DNA from: a virus
Reading direction: 5' to 3' (one strand)
Length of the DNA stretch: 42,407 nucleotides
IMG/VR virus record: IMGVR_UViG_3300036760_000386
Span: 1 to 42,407 of that record
Within the stretch, counting starts at the first letter, position 1; each line of letters begins with the position of its first letter. The notes beneath the pieces are model-generated. The model saw nothing but the letters and a program-made list of their open reading frames with translations. It ran no database searches and was not told where the DNA came from. A program made the translations under genes and the position numbers. Positions 6,390 to 14,568 of the stretch are shown piece after piece.

Positions 6390-7052
6390 ATGGCAAAGAT
6401 ATACTGGGAGGATAAATTTATTGGAGAAAGGTTTTGATACTTAACCATTATTTGAAACTGATGATTAAGATTTAGAAAGAGTTGAGCTAGGGAACAGATG
6501 GCAAAAGTTAGGTGCGTGTGTGACAAAGAAAAGGATGTTATGTTTTATCGGTTGAGAAAGTGAGATATAAAGAGCTGTTGATGCAGAAGGGTGGAGTTGA
6601 CTACAGCATATGTCATAACTCATTGATTAAGTAGACATCCAATGTACAAAGTACGAACGGAACTTAAAAGGCGTTGCAATACAATAATTCATCCAGAGCA
6701 TAAAAATTACTGAGGACGTTGAATAAAGTGCTTGTGGGATAATTTCAAAGAATTTTATAAAGATATGGGTGATACATATGAAGAATGATTAACAATCGAC
6801 CGTATAGACAACAATTGAAACTATTGTAAAGAAAACTGTAGGCGAACTACTCAAAAAATTCAATGCAATAATAAAAGGACAAATCATAAAATAACAATAG
6901 ATTGAACAAGCAGAAATATATGTGAATGGAGTATAATATCTTGAATACCATACAATACAATAATTTATAGATTACAAAGATGATATTCTGAATATGATGC
7001 AGTTTTTACTCCTGCCAACTGAAAATATGAGAAAACTAAAAAAAAAGAGTAG
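6390..7052 (+). CDS. AP2/HNH-like homing endonuclease
   Basis: This 220-residue protein contains about 20 UGA-glycines and cannot be seen in the standard code. Landmarks are the N-terminal IGERFGYLTIIG, a Cys pair (KSCGCRR), then YGGRGIKCLWDNFKEFYKDMG and LTIDRIDNNGNYCKENCR, and a C-terminal HTH-like segment (GTSRNICEWSIISGIPYNTI). These match phage AP2/HNH-type free-standing endonucleases, which act as mobile genes by cutting DNA at a target site. The DRIDNNGNYxxENCR block is the usual active-site region. It has its own promoter candidate and overlaps NinG by 26 bp. Its place inside the replication cluster fits a mobile insertion. Confidence 0.8.
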
Positions 7053-7446
7053 AACGCAACTAATTAAGTCACTGGATAAGTGCATGAGCGTATACATTCG
7101 CCTCAGGGACGCAGATGATTACGGCTATATTTCCTGCATCAGTTGTAGCAAAAAAATATTCTGGCGTGATGCAAACTGTTGCCACTGGATAAGTAGGGGT
7201 TGCTTACGTTATCGCTTCGCAGAGCAAAATTTGGCATGATGATGTGTAGCTTGTAACAACTATCACAAAGCTTTCCATATTCGTATGTACACTCTTGCGA
7301 TGATAAAGAGATACGGGCAGGAGGTAGTAGACGATATGATAGCCAAAGCAAAAGAAGTCTACAAAATCCCCACCCGACAACTGGAGGAGATGATTGACGA
7401 ATACACAGCAAGGGTCGTTGTTTTACTTTCTACCAAAAAAATATAA
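7027..7446 (+). CDS. NinG-like recombination protein
   Basis: This 139-residue protein spans two adjacent UGA-glycines (NLAGGCVACN). It shows the NinG/Rap layout: RLRDADDYGYISCISCSK (zinc-binding Cys pair), WRDANCCHWISRG, LRYRFAEQNLAGGCVACNNY, then IRMYTLAMIKRYGQEVVDDM. In lambda, NinG/Rap is a structure-specific nuclease in Red recombination. The gene overlaps the endonuclease gene and shares a TAATG with the next gene, so coupling is likely. The start at 7027 is chosen because it begins the conserved domain; an upstream ATG at 6994 is possible. Confidence 0.85.
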
Positions 7447-7778
7447 TGCTATCAAAAAAATGTATAGAAGACATCAAAAAGTATACTGTCGAATATCGAC
7501 AAGAAGAATATGAAGAGGAGCTACGATACAGATTTTGTGAAATAAAAGAAGATGAACGAGAAAGGCAAAGCGACAAAGAATTGCAACAAGAAGTGCGGGA
7601 AATAATAAAATACACAAGGCAATACAGTCCACGAATAGGGAAATGAGTAAAATATAAAGATGTAAAAGAATATGATAGTGATACAATTATGGCGGAGCTA
7701 GGTGCTGAATTAGAGATGTGATCATACTACCACGATGAGTATGTGGATTTCATAGTTAATGTGTATATAGACGACTAA
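7446..7778 (+). CDS. Hypothetical acidic protein
   Basis: This 110-residue protein has two UGA-glycines (RIGKGVKYKD, LEMGSYYHDEY). It is mostly helical and charged, with many Glu and Arg residues in the first half and an acidic, Tyr-rich C-terminal half. Its ATG overlaps the TAA of NinG, so it is translated as part of that unit. I do not recognise a family; a partner of the recombination proteins is possible from position only. Confidence 0.6.
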
Positions 7779-7798
7779 AAAAGAAAGTAAAAAATCCC

Positions 7799-7826
7799 TT
7801 GCAATTGATAAAAAAAAGATTATCAT
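7799..7826 (+). promoter_or_regulatory. Promoter of annealing/Gp157 unit
   Basis: TTGCAA (7799-7804), 16 bp, TATCAT (7821-7826). About 50 bp from AAGAAAGTAAAAAATCCC through the GTAGCCG after the -10 box is nearly the same as at 9514-9566. Confidence 0.6.
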
Positions 7827-7861
7827 GTAGCCGTTCTATTTTATTTACTAAAAAAGAAAAG

Positions 7862-8371
7862 ATGGGTAACTTCTTGCCTAAGGACTATGTAGGTGTGCAT
7901 GTACGTGTGGATCAATTCCACGATAGATACCCGCAGGGTAGCATCACTACTGAATTCACTGTATCTGATGGATTGTGCCAATTCAGGGCTGTAGTGACAT
8001 GTGATGTATCTGTGCCATCGAGAGTATTTACGGGGTCGAGTTTTGGGGAGCTGAAAAAAGAAAAAGCACTTGAGAAGCTGGAGACTGTGGCGGTGGGTAG
8101 AGCATTGGCTTTCGCGTGATTCGAGACGCAATCTGGCATTGCTAGCAAAGAAGAAATGCAAAAATTCTCAAAAAAGGAGGTATACGTAGATACTCCACGG
8201 GACGACGAGAAGCCACAATTCTCGCAAGACGATTTTGAGCGTCTGTCTGCGGACATTACGATTTTCTCCTCTTTCGAGGAGGCAATCAAAATCATAAAAG
8301 ACAAGTGGGAGGTGTCCCCCGATCGGGAGGTAAAAATAAAAAATCTTCTCCCCCAACTACCGCTTTTTTAA
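7862..8371 (+). CDS. ssDNA-binding/annealing-like phage protein
   Basis: This 169-residue protein is joined by one UGA-glycine (ALAFAGFETQSGIAS). A beta-rich N-terminus (VHVRVDQFHDRYPQGSI, then FRAVVTCDV) precedes EKLETVAVGRALAFAGFE, the ExxAxGRALAxxG signature I associate with phage single-strand annealing or ssDNA-binding proteins near Gp157. The C-terminal 60 residues are charged. It likely acts with Gp157 and NinG in recombination and replication. Exact family is uncertain. It follows a promoter candidate by 36 bp. Confidence 0.6.
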
Positions 8372-8390
8372 CTTCTCACGAAAAAAGAAA

Positions 8391-8828
8391 ATGGAAACAA
8401 CAGAACTGGTGGAACAACAGCGACCTCTTATCTGCAAGGTGCAGATGGAGATGGGAGAGAAGAACGAAGAATTACTACTTGCGGAGCATCAACTCACGAA
8501 GACACCCGAGTATCAGAGAGTGCAGGAGCTTCGCACGGTCCTCCAAGGGTACCAAGCACAGGAGCAGATGATGAAGGACGGGATCAGGCAGTCCCTCATA
8601 GCTGGAGGGATCAAAAGTGTGGATACTCTCACACACAAATTCACGATCAAGGACAATCCGCCTGCGGTAGTGATCCAAGATGAGGAGGTGATCCCAGCCG
8701 AATACAAGAAGGAGAAGATCACCATCACCATCGACAAGACGGCGATAAAAAACGACATCAAGGCAGGCAATAGTGTACTGGGAGCGTATCTCTCGCAGAG
8801 CAAGTCTCTACTCATCACGCCGAAGTAA
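8391..8828 (+). CDS. Siphovirus Gp157-like protein
   Basis: This 145-residue protein has no in-frame UGA. A helical N-terminal half (coiled-coil-like, ELLLAEHQLTKTPEY) is followed by KFTIKDNPPAVVIQDEEVIP, AEYKKEKITITIDKTAIKND and GNSVLGAYLSQSKSLLITPK, the typical C-terminal half of Gp157. Gp157 family members occur in replication/recombination clusters of siphoviruses and have been linked to resistance and DNA metabolism, with no fixed biochemical role. It is coupled by TAATG to the next gene. Confidence 0.85.
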   Translation: METTELVEQQRPLICKVQMEMGEKNEELLLAEHQLTKTPEYQRVQELRTVLQGYQAQEQMMKDGIRQSLIAGGIKSVDTLTHKFTIKDNPPAVVIQDEEVIPAEYKKEKITITIDKTAIKNDIKAGNSVLGAYLSQSKSLLITPK

Positions 8829-9223
8829 TGGAACACGAGACACTGACCGCACAGGCGGACAAAATTCTCCAAAAGAAGGTATTATTAGCAGAGGACAAGA
8901 CGCTTCTTGGCTGTATCAAGCGATCGATGGTGCTCGAATACAGTAAGTACATAATCTGATCTGCTGAAGCAGAGCAACATTATGAGACTGCGAGGAACGC
9001 GGAGTACATCCGCATAAAATCCAAAAAAAGAGAAGACGGGAAAAGATATACGGACGACGAAGCCAATAGGCTCTCCAAACAGAAGGCGGAGGAGGAACAC
9101 GGTGATCGGAGAGTCCGCAAATCTATAGCACAGGCAATACGTAGCCAGATCGACCACATAGAGAGTGTGATTATCGATTACAATGTAGAGAAGAAGTTCG
9201 GATTTACAGATTTTACAAAATAA
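8828..9223 (+). CDS. Hypothetical helical protein
   Basis: This 131-residue protein has a single UGA-glycine (KYIIGSAEAEQHYE). It is predicted to be almost all helix and very rich in Glu, Lys and Arg, with a long charged run (KRYTDDEANRLSKQKAEEEH) that may form a coiled coil. Its last segment (HIESVIIDYNVEKKFGF) is less charged. It is translationally coupled to Gp157 and probably works with it. No family is recognised. Confidence 0.65.
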
Positions 9224-9235
9224 TTTCAATAAAAA

Positions 9236-9502
9236 ATGTGAAACGAAATAAGAGCGATAACAGAGAACATACAATATGAATTCGCACTGAGTTACGCCAA
9301 TCTTGCTAAACACCTACGTAAGAACACGGTATCTATGCGAGCTTTGGCGGATTATATGCAGATAAATTACGATCGACTACAGCACCCCGACCATTTCTCA
9401 GAAAAAACACAAAAAAAAATACTACGCGAAATAAAAAAAGTGAATATCGATAAACTAGTGCTGCGATTCATATCGAAAAACGTAGTCGTGAAGCACAAAT
9501 AA
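9236..9502 (+). CDS. Small HTH-like protein
   Basis: This 88-residue protein starts ATG TGA (Met-Gly). The middle (SYANLAKHLRKNTVSMRALA, then DYMQINYDRL) reads like a Cro/XRE helix-turn-helix: a helix, the turn VSMRAL, and a recognition helix. The C-terminus is basic. It is last in the annealing/Gp157 unit and directly upstream of the large RNA, so it could regulate that region. The DNA-binding role is inferred from pattern only. Confidence 0.55.
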
Positions 9503-9530
9503 ACAAAGTTAAAAGAAAGTAAAAAATCCC

Positions 9531-9558
9531 TTGCAATTGCACAAAAAATGATTATACT
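9531..9558 (+). promoter_or_regulatory. Promoter of the large structured RNA
   Basis: TTGCAA (9531-9536), 16 bp, TATACT (9553-9558), the best match of the module in the window. The surrounding 50 bp nearly duplicates 7781-7836. Confidence 0.7.
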
Positions 9559-9975
9559 GTAGCCGACATGAGGGATGGTTGATCACCTGCCTAGCAGGGT
9601 TAACGGACTATGCCTCATTAGGATCAGCTCCCTGCACGAGTATAACTGACAGCGTAGATGGCATTATGTCTCTGCATACGACAAAGTAGACTCTGGCACG
9701 TGGAGTACGTGCCTCAACCACACAGGGTGTAGCTACCTGCTGATGATCTATTGTGTGGTGTAGTCAATTAGATGCGAATAAGCCAACCACCCACGGTGAT
9801 CCAACGTACCTCTACGTCATGAGGTGGATCCCGGGGACGGGTGTCCGATAGGCAATGGACACTCGTCCCCGAGATACGAACCCCAGCGGCTGGGGTATAA
9901 AAATGAAACCCGTCTCCCTCCGTATGAGGGAGGGTGAAAGCCTACCAGATCAGGCTTGACAAGAACGGAGAGACG
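9559..9975 (+). ncRNA. Large structured RNA, about 410 nt
   Basis: No ORF covers this GC-richer stretch, which follows a strong promoter. Clear stems are: ATGAGG 9568-9573/CCTCAT 9613-9618; CCTGC/GCAGG 9586-9598; GGCACGT 9695-9701/ACGTGCC 9707-9713; CCACACA 9718-9724/TGTGTGG 9752-9758; GATCC+ACCTC 9798-9812/GAGGT+GGATC 9821-9830; a 15-bp hairpin 9832-9846/9857-9871; ACCCCA/TGGGGT 9880-9896; CTCCCT/AGGGAG 9914-9932; AAGCCT/AGGCTT 9938-9957. The last part can pair 9911-9923 with 9965-9975, hiding GGAG and the GTG start of the next gene. No known class (tmRNA, RNase P, 6S, group I/II intron) fits. It could be a giant leader or an independent RNA. Confidence 0.75.
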
Positions 9976-10355
9976 TGCATTATTTAATTCACAATAACCC
10001 TATGCCTATGACACCAGACAAATTCTTAGCTGACAATCGAGAGTGTCTTCGCTCCTCATATGAGGATCACATAGTCAATGAGTGCGACTATCCGAGGATC
10101 GCAGCATCTGAATGCTATGATGGACGGTATGATTGGGTGATGGATGCATACAGAGATGCATACGGATCAGATCATCTCATATTCATTAATGACAGATGGG
10201 TGGATCTGGATACACCTATGGTGCAGGAGCTATGGAGAGACGAGATGTATCTCACGCCGTACATCAGGGAGCATACAGCTCTCTGGCATCAGATTGGACA
10301 CCGAGAATACGTCTCCATAAATAACAATATTTTTACCAATTATTTTTGAAAATAA
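9975..10355 (+). CDS. Hypothetical protein downstream of structured RNA
   Basis: This 126-residue protein begins at GTG 9975 with GGAG 4 nt upstream; internal ATGs at about 10002 and 10008 are alternatives. One UGA-glycine precedes the final Lys. It is acidic and aromatic, with CYDGRYDWVMDAYRDAYG and LIFINDRWVDLDTPMVQELW. I do not recognise a family. Its ribosome-binding site lies inside the 3' end of the large RNA and can be paired with 9911-9923, so its expression may be set by RNA folding. Its stop overlaps the next ATG (TAATG). Confidence 0.65.
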
Positions 10356-10534
10356 TGACTATCCCAACTATCGTACTACGTAAGTACGAATGAAGGTATC
10401 TCACGGGTGTGATCGTCCACACAGACGATGAAAAGAAATGGGCTCTCACGACCTTCCCGTGCTATATGCGTGGTATGAACGCCAATCACGGAGATGGCCA
10501 GATTTATTTCTTTGACACCCAAAAAAATGGATAA
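10355..10534 (+). CDS. Small hypothetical protein
   Basis: This 59-residue protein needs one UGA-glycine (LRKYEGRYLTGVIVHT). It contains KKWALTTFPCYMRGMNANHG and a short C-terminus, and looks like a small beta-rich domain. It overlaps both neighbours by 1 and 8 bp, so it belongs to one translational unit with the genes at 9975 and 10527. The function is unknown. Confidence 0.55.
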
Positions 10535-10760
10535 ATACCAAGAACTCATATCACAGATATGACTCACATATACAGAGGCGGAGAAAGCGGGAATACAGGT
10601 GAAGGTATCGGTGTATGGCATACACAAGCAAGATATCAAGGAGATAGCGGAGAAGCTAGGTGGTGATTGTGTTACTACCAAGAAGCTGACACACAGCGTA
10701 GTCAATGCACCATTTGGAGAATTCCTTTTATTTGATAAAAAAATAGATAGATATGAATAG
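10527..10760 (+). CDS. Small hypothetical protein
   Basis: This 77-residue protein has one UGA-glycine (ISQIGLTYTEAEKAG). It begins with a helix, then IQVKVSVYGIHKQDIKEIAE, a helix-loop segment, then TTKKLTHSVVNAPFGEFLLF. The size and alternating strands and helices suggest a compact alpha/beta fold. No family is recognised. It overlaps the previous gene by 8 bp and the YopX gene by 8 bp. Confidence 0.55.
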
Positions 10761-11199
10761 AAAATTCAGGGCGTGGTATAAAAATGAAATGTATGATTGG
10801 GATAGACTCATACATAACGAGAATAACAATTATTTCCCCTCCTTATTTCATATATTTTTGAGAGAGGAAATAAAAGATATGGAATGGATAGGGCTTACAG
10901 ACCGTCATTGAATTGATATATACGAAGGAGATATCATAAAAGTATGAGACGTAGAAAGAACGTCAGATGATAAGGTTATATATCATGCAGATGGTGGAGG
11001 TTATTATATAGCACAGGTCATATATAATACAGCAAGCTTTGCTATCCTAGAACCTAGTGGACGTATGAGACAATGGTGGAACTTTGATGGTTCAAGAACG
11101 ATTGAAGTAATTGGGAATATATACAAAAATCCTGACCTGTTTGTGTTGAGAACCACTATAGATGAACCTTTATCTTGTAGTAGCAATAACAATGTCTAA
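10753..11199 (+). CDS. YopX family phage protein
   Basis: This 148-residue protein matches YopX: MNRKFRAWYKNEMYDWDRLI at the start, then EWIGLTDRHGIDIYEGDIIK with UGA as the glycine of DRHG, a second UGA-glycine after IIKV, and the C-terminal block IEVIGNIYKNPDL. YopX-family proteins occur in many temperate and lytic phages of Firmicutes and others; their role is not known. The recoded glycines fall exactly where the family has them, which is strong support for table 25. It overlaps the next gene by 8 bp. Confidence 0.9.
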
Positions 11200-11380
11200 A
11201 AAATACCATCCTGATTATCTGATATGATTGTTAGATGCAGAAACAAGACTGAACATAAAACGGAAAAGATGGTTAATGATAAATGAGTTTCTCCTATCTT
11301 TGGGTTGCGGGATATGACTTATGCTTATTGTAGTTTCGTTAATAAATATTTTAGAATATTATATAAACGTATGTTGATAA
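11192..11380 (+). CDS. Single-pass membrane protein
   Basis: This 62-residue protein has a basic cytoplasmic start (KRKRW) followed by a long hydrophobic stretch (FLLSLGCGIGLMLIVVSLIN), a likely transmembrane helix. UGA supplies two glycines and the last residue (ATG...TGA TAA). It could affect the host membrane, act in lysis or block superinfection; nothing in the sequence decides. It overlaps the YopX gene. Confidence 0.6.
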
Positions 11381-11420
11381 AAGATTGCGATATAGTTTTA
11401 TCTAATAACAAACAAGAGTA

Positions 11421-11708
11421 ATGATAACATGATTTATCGCACTTATTGCCTATGGGCAGATGCTTTTGTCTGGACGACAACCCAACCATGGAGAGTATAA
11501 CCTAACAGGCGTAACTATAGCAAGCAATATAGCGTATGGAGGAATGGAAAGACTAGACGGTGGAAATAAATGTATAGGAATGTGACACTGACGAAGTTGA
11601 ACACTATACTATAACGCTATTACCTGCGATCAGGGTAATGGTTTCTTGATTATGCAGACAGTCAAGCCCTATAGGTTTTATAGAGTACGAAGATATAAGT
11701 TTTATTAA
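11421..11708 (+). CDS. Small protein with hydrophobic N-terminus
   Basis: This 95-residue protein starts MITGFIALIAYGQMLLSG, a possible signal or membrane anchor, then a Gly/Asn-rich part with GMGHGRSGTLYYNAITCDQG (four UGA-glycines in all) and a basic, aromatic C-terminus (YRFYRVRRYKFY). It is probably exported or membrane bound. No family is recognised. It sits in a cluster of small accessory genes between YopX and the endolysin. Confidence 0.5.
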
Positions 11709-11722
11709 TCAAATCATTATCA

Positions 11723-11851
11723 ATGAAACGACCTAATTGATACTGATACTGATACTGAATCTGAAACTGATACTGATACTGATACTATTTTTATAGCTTA
11801 GTTATTATAAGACTAGATCAAATAATTCCCCACAATATTGTGGTTTTATAA
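11723..11851 (+). CDS. Gly-Tyr repeat peptide encoded by TGA run
   Basis: This 42-residue ORF begins MKRPN and continues with a run in which every second codon is TGA: GYGYGYGIGNGYGYGYY. All eight glycines are UGA; in the standard code only five residues exist. The C-terminal part (SLVIIRLDQIIPHNIVVL) is hydrophobic. The underlying DNA is a hexamer repeat (GATACT). It might be a real surface or membrane peptide or only repeat DNA left open by the code. A perfect 14-bp palindrome (11830-11843) lies at its 3' end. Confidence 0.4.
11830..11843. promoter_or_regulatory. 14-bp perfect palindrome
   Basis: CCACAATATTGTGG is followed by TTTT. It could be a weak terminator or an operator ahead of the repeat protein at 11866. 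Confidence 0.3.
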
Positions 11852-11865
11852 ATACAAAGATAACC

Positions 11866-12675
11866 ATGGATAATAATAATACAGGAAACCGTAACAGTGG
11901 AGACCGAAACAGTGGATACCTTAACAGTGGAGACCGAAACAGTGGAGACCGTAACAGTGGATACCTTAACAGTGGAAACCGTAACAGTGGAAACCGTAAC
12001 AGTGGATACCGAAACAGTGGAAACCGTAACAGTGGAGACCGTAACAGTGGAGACCGTAACAGTGGATACCGTAACAGTGGATACCGTAACAGTGGAGACC
12101 GTAACAGTGGATACCTTAACAGTGGAAACCGTAACAGTGGAAACCGTAACAGTGGAAACCTTAACAGTGGAAACCGAAACAGTGGAGACCGTAACAGTGG
12201 ATACCTTAACAGTGACAATCCCAATGTGCGTATATTTTGAGTGCAGACTGATATTGCATATGGTAATATAACATTCCCCAATCGGTTTTATTTTGATATA
12301 TTAAACTCTGACAATAATAACGAATGACCATGTATATGGATACACAAAGATAGTATGACAGATCAGGAGAAGATACAAAATCCAACACGATCTAGTGCAG
12401 AATGATACCTAAAAAAAGTAAACATAGAAAAAGATATAAAAGTACATCGACGTGCAGCATTCAATAAATGTACTGATATAGAAGACATTAAAAAAACATT
12501 AGAACTCCCTCATTTTGACTACGATAAATTTGAATTTATCTCTTGAATCAGCAAAGAAGATTTTGATAAAAAATTAGGTAAGTCTCATAAAAAAGAGACT
12601 ATCATCATTGGAGGTATAGGATATGACAAAGATGAACTAGAAGAGAAACTCAAAAATATAAATCCAGTGAAGTAA
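11866..12675 (+). CDS. Pentapeptide-repeat protein
   Basis: This 269-residue protein has about 22 copies of the five-residue unit NSG[DNY][RL] (residues 7-118), a pattern close to the pentapeptide-repeat families that form right-handed beta helices. The C-terminal 150 residues begin NVRIFGVQTD and contain IWIHKDSMTDQEK, EGYLKKV and LPHFDYDKFEFISGISKEDF. The last block matches LPHFNRDIFTKITGIGKEND in the Cys-repeat protein at 13986, so both carry a common C-terminal module. Five UGA-glycines lie in the C-terminal part, none in the repeats. Its role is unknown. Confidence 0.8.
11882..12217 (+). repeat. 15-bp tandem repeat encoding pentapeptides
   Basis: About 22 copies of a 15-bp unit (AACAGTGGAGACCGT and variants GATACC, AAACC, CTT). 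The array stays open in other frames and on the opposite strand, which produces misleading ORFs there. Copy number is likely to vary. Confidence 0.9.
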
Positions 12676-12699
12676 CATTTTACCCCTTACAAAACAAAA

Positions 12700-13128
12700 A
12701 TGATGTTAAAATTCAAACAATTATTACCGTATGTTGCTTGACTATTGTTTGTTATATGATCTGTTACGCTTCGATCACATTACCATAACAACGCAATAGA
12801 TCCTGTATTGCAGGATATGTATACCCAGAAAGCACAATACGAGACTATGCTTTCACAACAAATCACAGAAAATAAAAAAACAGAAGCTATATTGCAAAGC
12901 GGTAGACTATCAGAGCAGGAATACAGATCCCATAAAGATAGTATCCAGAACCAGATCAACGCATATATCCATAACAACACAGGAACAGCAGAAGTTTTTC
13001 CAACGAACCGCAACGTTCAGAAACTATCCACAACGAAGAAGATGTCCAATCCGTGGAAGGGAAGCCCCTCATCGTTATCCACCACACAGCCCTTAAAAAT
13101 TACGCAGATGCACAATTTGACAAAGTAA
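12700..13128 (+). CDS. Membrane-anchored coiled-coil, likely N-part of endolysin
   Basis: This reading gives 142 residues: a hydrophobic helix with two UGA-glycines (LLPYVAGLLFVIGSVTL), then a Gln/Glu/Lys-rich coiled coil. The last 43 residues, after AEVF near 12999, look like an out-of-frame tail because the same DNA encodes the start of the amidase in the -1 frame. That frame is open from 12975 and reads SNEPQRSETIHNEEDVQSVE straight into the amidase. A -1 shift on GTTTTTC near 12994-13000 would give one protein of about 400 residues (12700-13904): anchor, coiled coil, amidase and 3D domain. Otherwise it is a separate spanin- or holin-like protein. Confidence 0.6.
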
Positions 13129-13904
13129 TACAAGGGATAAATAAAGACCACTTCAATAGGATAAGTTCCAGAACAAGCGACCGAAACACCAGTATAGTAT
13201 ATCATTTCTTGGTTAAACAAAACGGAGAAGTAGTGCAGACAAGACCATTAGATGATGCAGGCGGTAACACAAGAGATCAGAGCATCAATATTCGTAGTGT
13301 CGCAATAGCGTATCTCAATAACGGTGCAGAAGCTCCTACAGATGCACAATACAAGTCTATGCGTTTGCTGGTGATGGAGTTAAAAAAGCTACAGCCTACT
13401 GCAGATGTTATTAGACATATGGATGTATGACACACAAGCCCTACAGGATGTGGAAAGAATGTTGATATGTCTAGGATTATTGATGAACCGAAGCAAGAAG
13501 TAAAAGAAGCGGGAATAGGAGAATGGAAAGACGGTAAGAAATATCTGGGTAGGTTCAATCTATCGAGATACTACAGCGTTATACCATGACAGAGAAGGTA
13601 CTATGCTTGAAAGACATACGAACAAGACCTGCACGATCAATTCAATGGTGGTGGGGACGCGCTTGTATGAGCAGGTTGACCTATTGATGATAGCATGGCG
13701 ATGAAGATCGCAGCATGTCCTCCAGAATTACCGTTGTGATCTATCATAGAGATTGAATGATGGGGGCAGATCAAGTGTCGGGATAGAGGTGGCAGTATTG
13801 TAGGACAGCGTTTGGACGTGTATTGTGGATCGGGCGACAATGCGTTAGATAGGCGATCAAAATGCTGGACATGATCGAACAAAAGAGTTCGGTTGATTAA
13901 GTAG
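13053..13904 (+). CDS. Endolysin: N-acetylmuramoyl-L-alanine amidase with 3D domain
   Basis: From GTG 13053 the protein has 283 residues. The amidase_2 domain begins at once (KPLIVIHHTALKNYADAQFD), continues with YHFLVKQNGEVVQTRPLDDA and IRHMDVGHTSPTGCGKNVD, and cleaves the peptidoglycan amide bond with zinc bound by the His residues. The C-terminal part (IIEIEGWGQIKCRDRGGSI, VGQRLDVYCGSGDNALDR) is a 3D/double-psi beta-barrel domain as in RlpA- or MltA-like proteins, including its Asp residues. Eleven UGA-glycines lie in it. There is no ATG start; a frameshift fusion with the gene at 12700 is likely. Confidence 0.85.
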
Positions 13905-13985
13905 AGCCTACAGAGCAAGGATAGTGGATTATTTTCCTTCACTATAGATGACAGTAATTATATTTTTATATTAAAATTATATCCA

Positions 13986-14402
13986 ATGCCTAATATTAAT
14001 ACTAACTGCAAATCCTGCGACTACTGCAAATCCTGCAACTACTGCCACTCCTGCGACTTCTGCGACTACTGCAACTCCTGCGACTACTGCATAAATATGA
14101 AGATGACAGAATATAATGTGTTTTGTTATGCAGAAGATAGAGATAAGGACGGTTTACAACCCCCTAGATATAGGATTTTTAATACACAAATAACAGAAGA
14201 AGAATACAGCAAAATAGAAATCCCTACTATCAAACTATCATTCAATAAAGGCGATAGTTATGATGTAAGATATACGAACGCACGACAGAAAGTACGAGCA
14301 GAACTCACGCAAGAAGAGAAACAAAAGTTCTACGACTTACCCCATTTCAACCGAGATATATTTACAAAAATAACGTGAATCGGAAAAGAGAACGATATAT
14401 AG
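13986..14402 (+). CDS. Cys-repeat protein with shared C-terminal module
   Basis: This 138-residue protein starts with repeats of CKSCDYC type (15 Cys in residues 8-35), encoded by tandem triplet-rich DNA, which could bind zinc or form disulfides. Then RYRIFNTQITEEEYSKI and LPHFNRDIFTKITGIGKEND follow; the last motif is shared with the pentapeptide protein at 11866. The frame ends at TAG 14400, but the next codons continue in frame as EMTLAEVCIKLGKKIKIIK, a typical C-terminal motif of such phage proteins. The TAG may be a recent nonsense change or a read-through site. Confidence 0.7.
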
Positions 14403-14405
14403 GAG

Positions 14406-14462
14406 ATGACACTTGCAGAGGTGTGTATCAAACTAGGGAAGAAGATTAAGATTATTAAATAA
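14406..14462 (+). pseudogene. C-terminal motif separated by TAG
   Basis: Eighteen codons (MTLAEVCIKLGKKIKIIK) lie in frame with the Cys-repeat gene and directly after its TAG GAG. The piece looks like the missing C-terminus of that protein. A GGAG next to the ATG could allow separate translation, but the spacing is too short to be convincing. Confidence 0.45.
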
Positions 14463-14464
14463 CT

Positions 14465-14530
14465 ATGACAGTAATAACCAAGACAGTAATAGTATTGCTT
14501 GTAATCTATGGGGTAATATATACTGAGTAA
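14465..14530 (+). CDS. Tiny hydrophobic peptide
   Basis: This 21-residue ORF (MTVITKTVIVLLVIYGVIYTE) could form a single membrane helix. It starts 3 bp after the previous stop. Size and composition make chance possible. Confidence 0.25.
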   Translation: MTVITKTVIVLLVIYGVIYTE

Positions 14531-14568
14531 GAATGAATATATAATCACTATTATATACATATACGTAT

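Noticed and set aside
11805-12281. Minus-strand Leu/Arg/Pro repeat ORF and plus-strand Thr/Val/Glu repeat ORF (11897-12271)
   Set aside because: They are shadows of the 15-bp repeat, which is open in other frames; only the NSG-repeat frame joins a plausible C-terminal domain.
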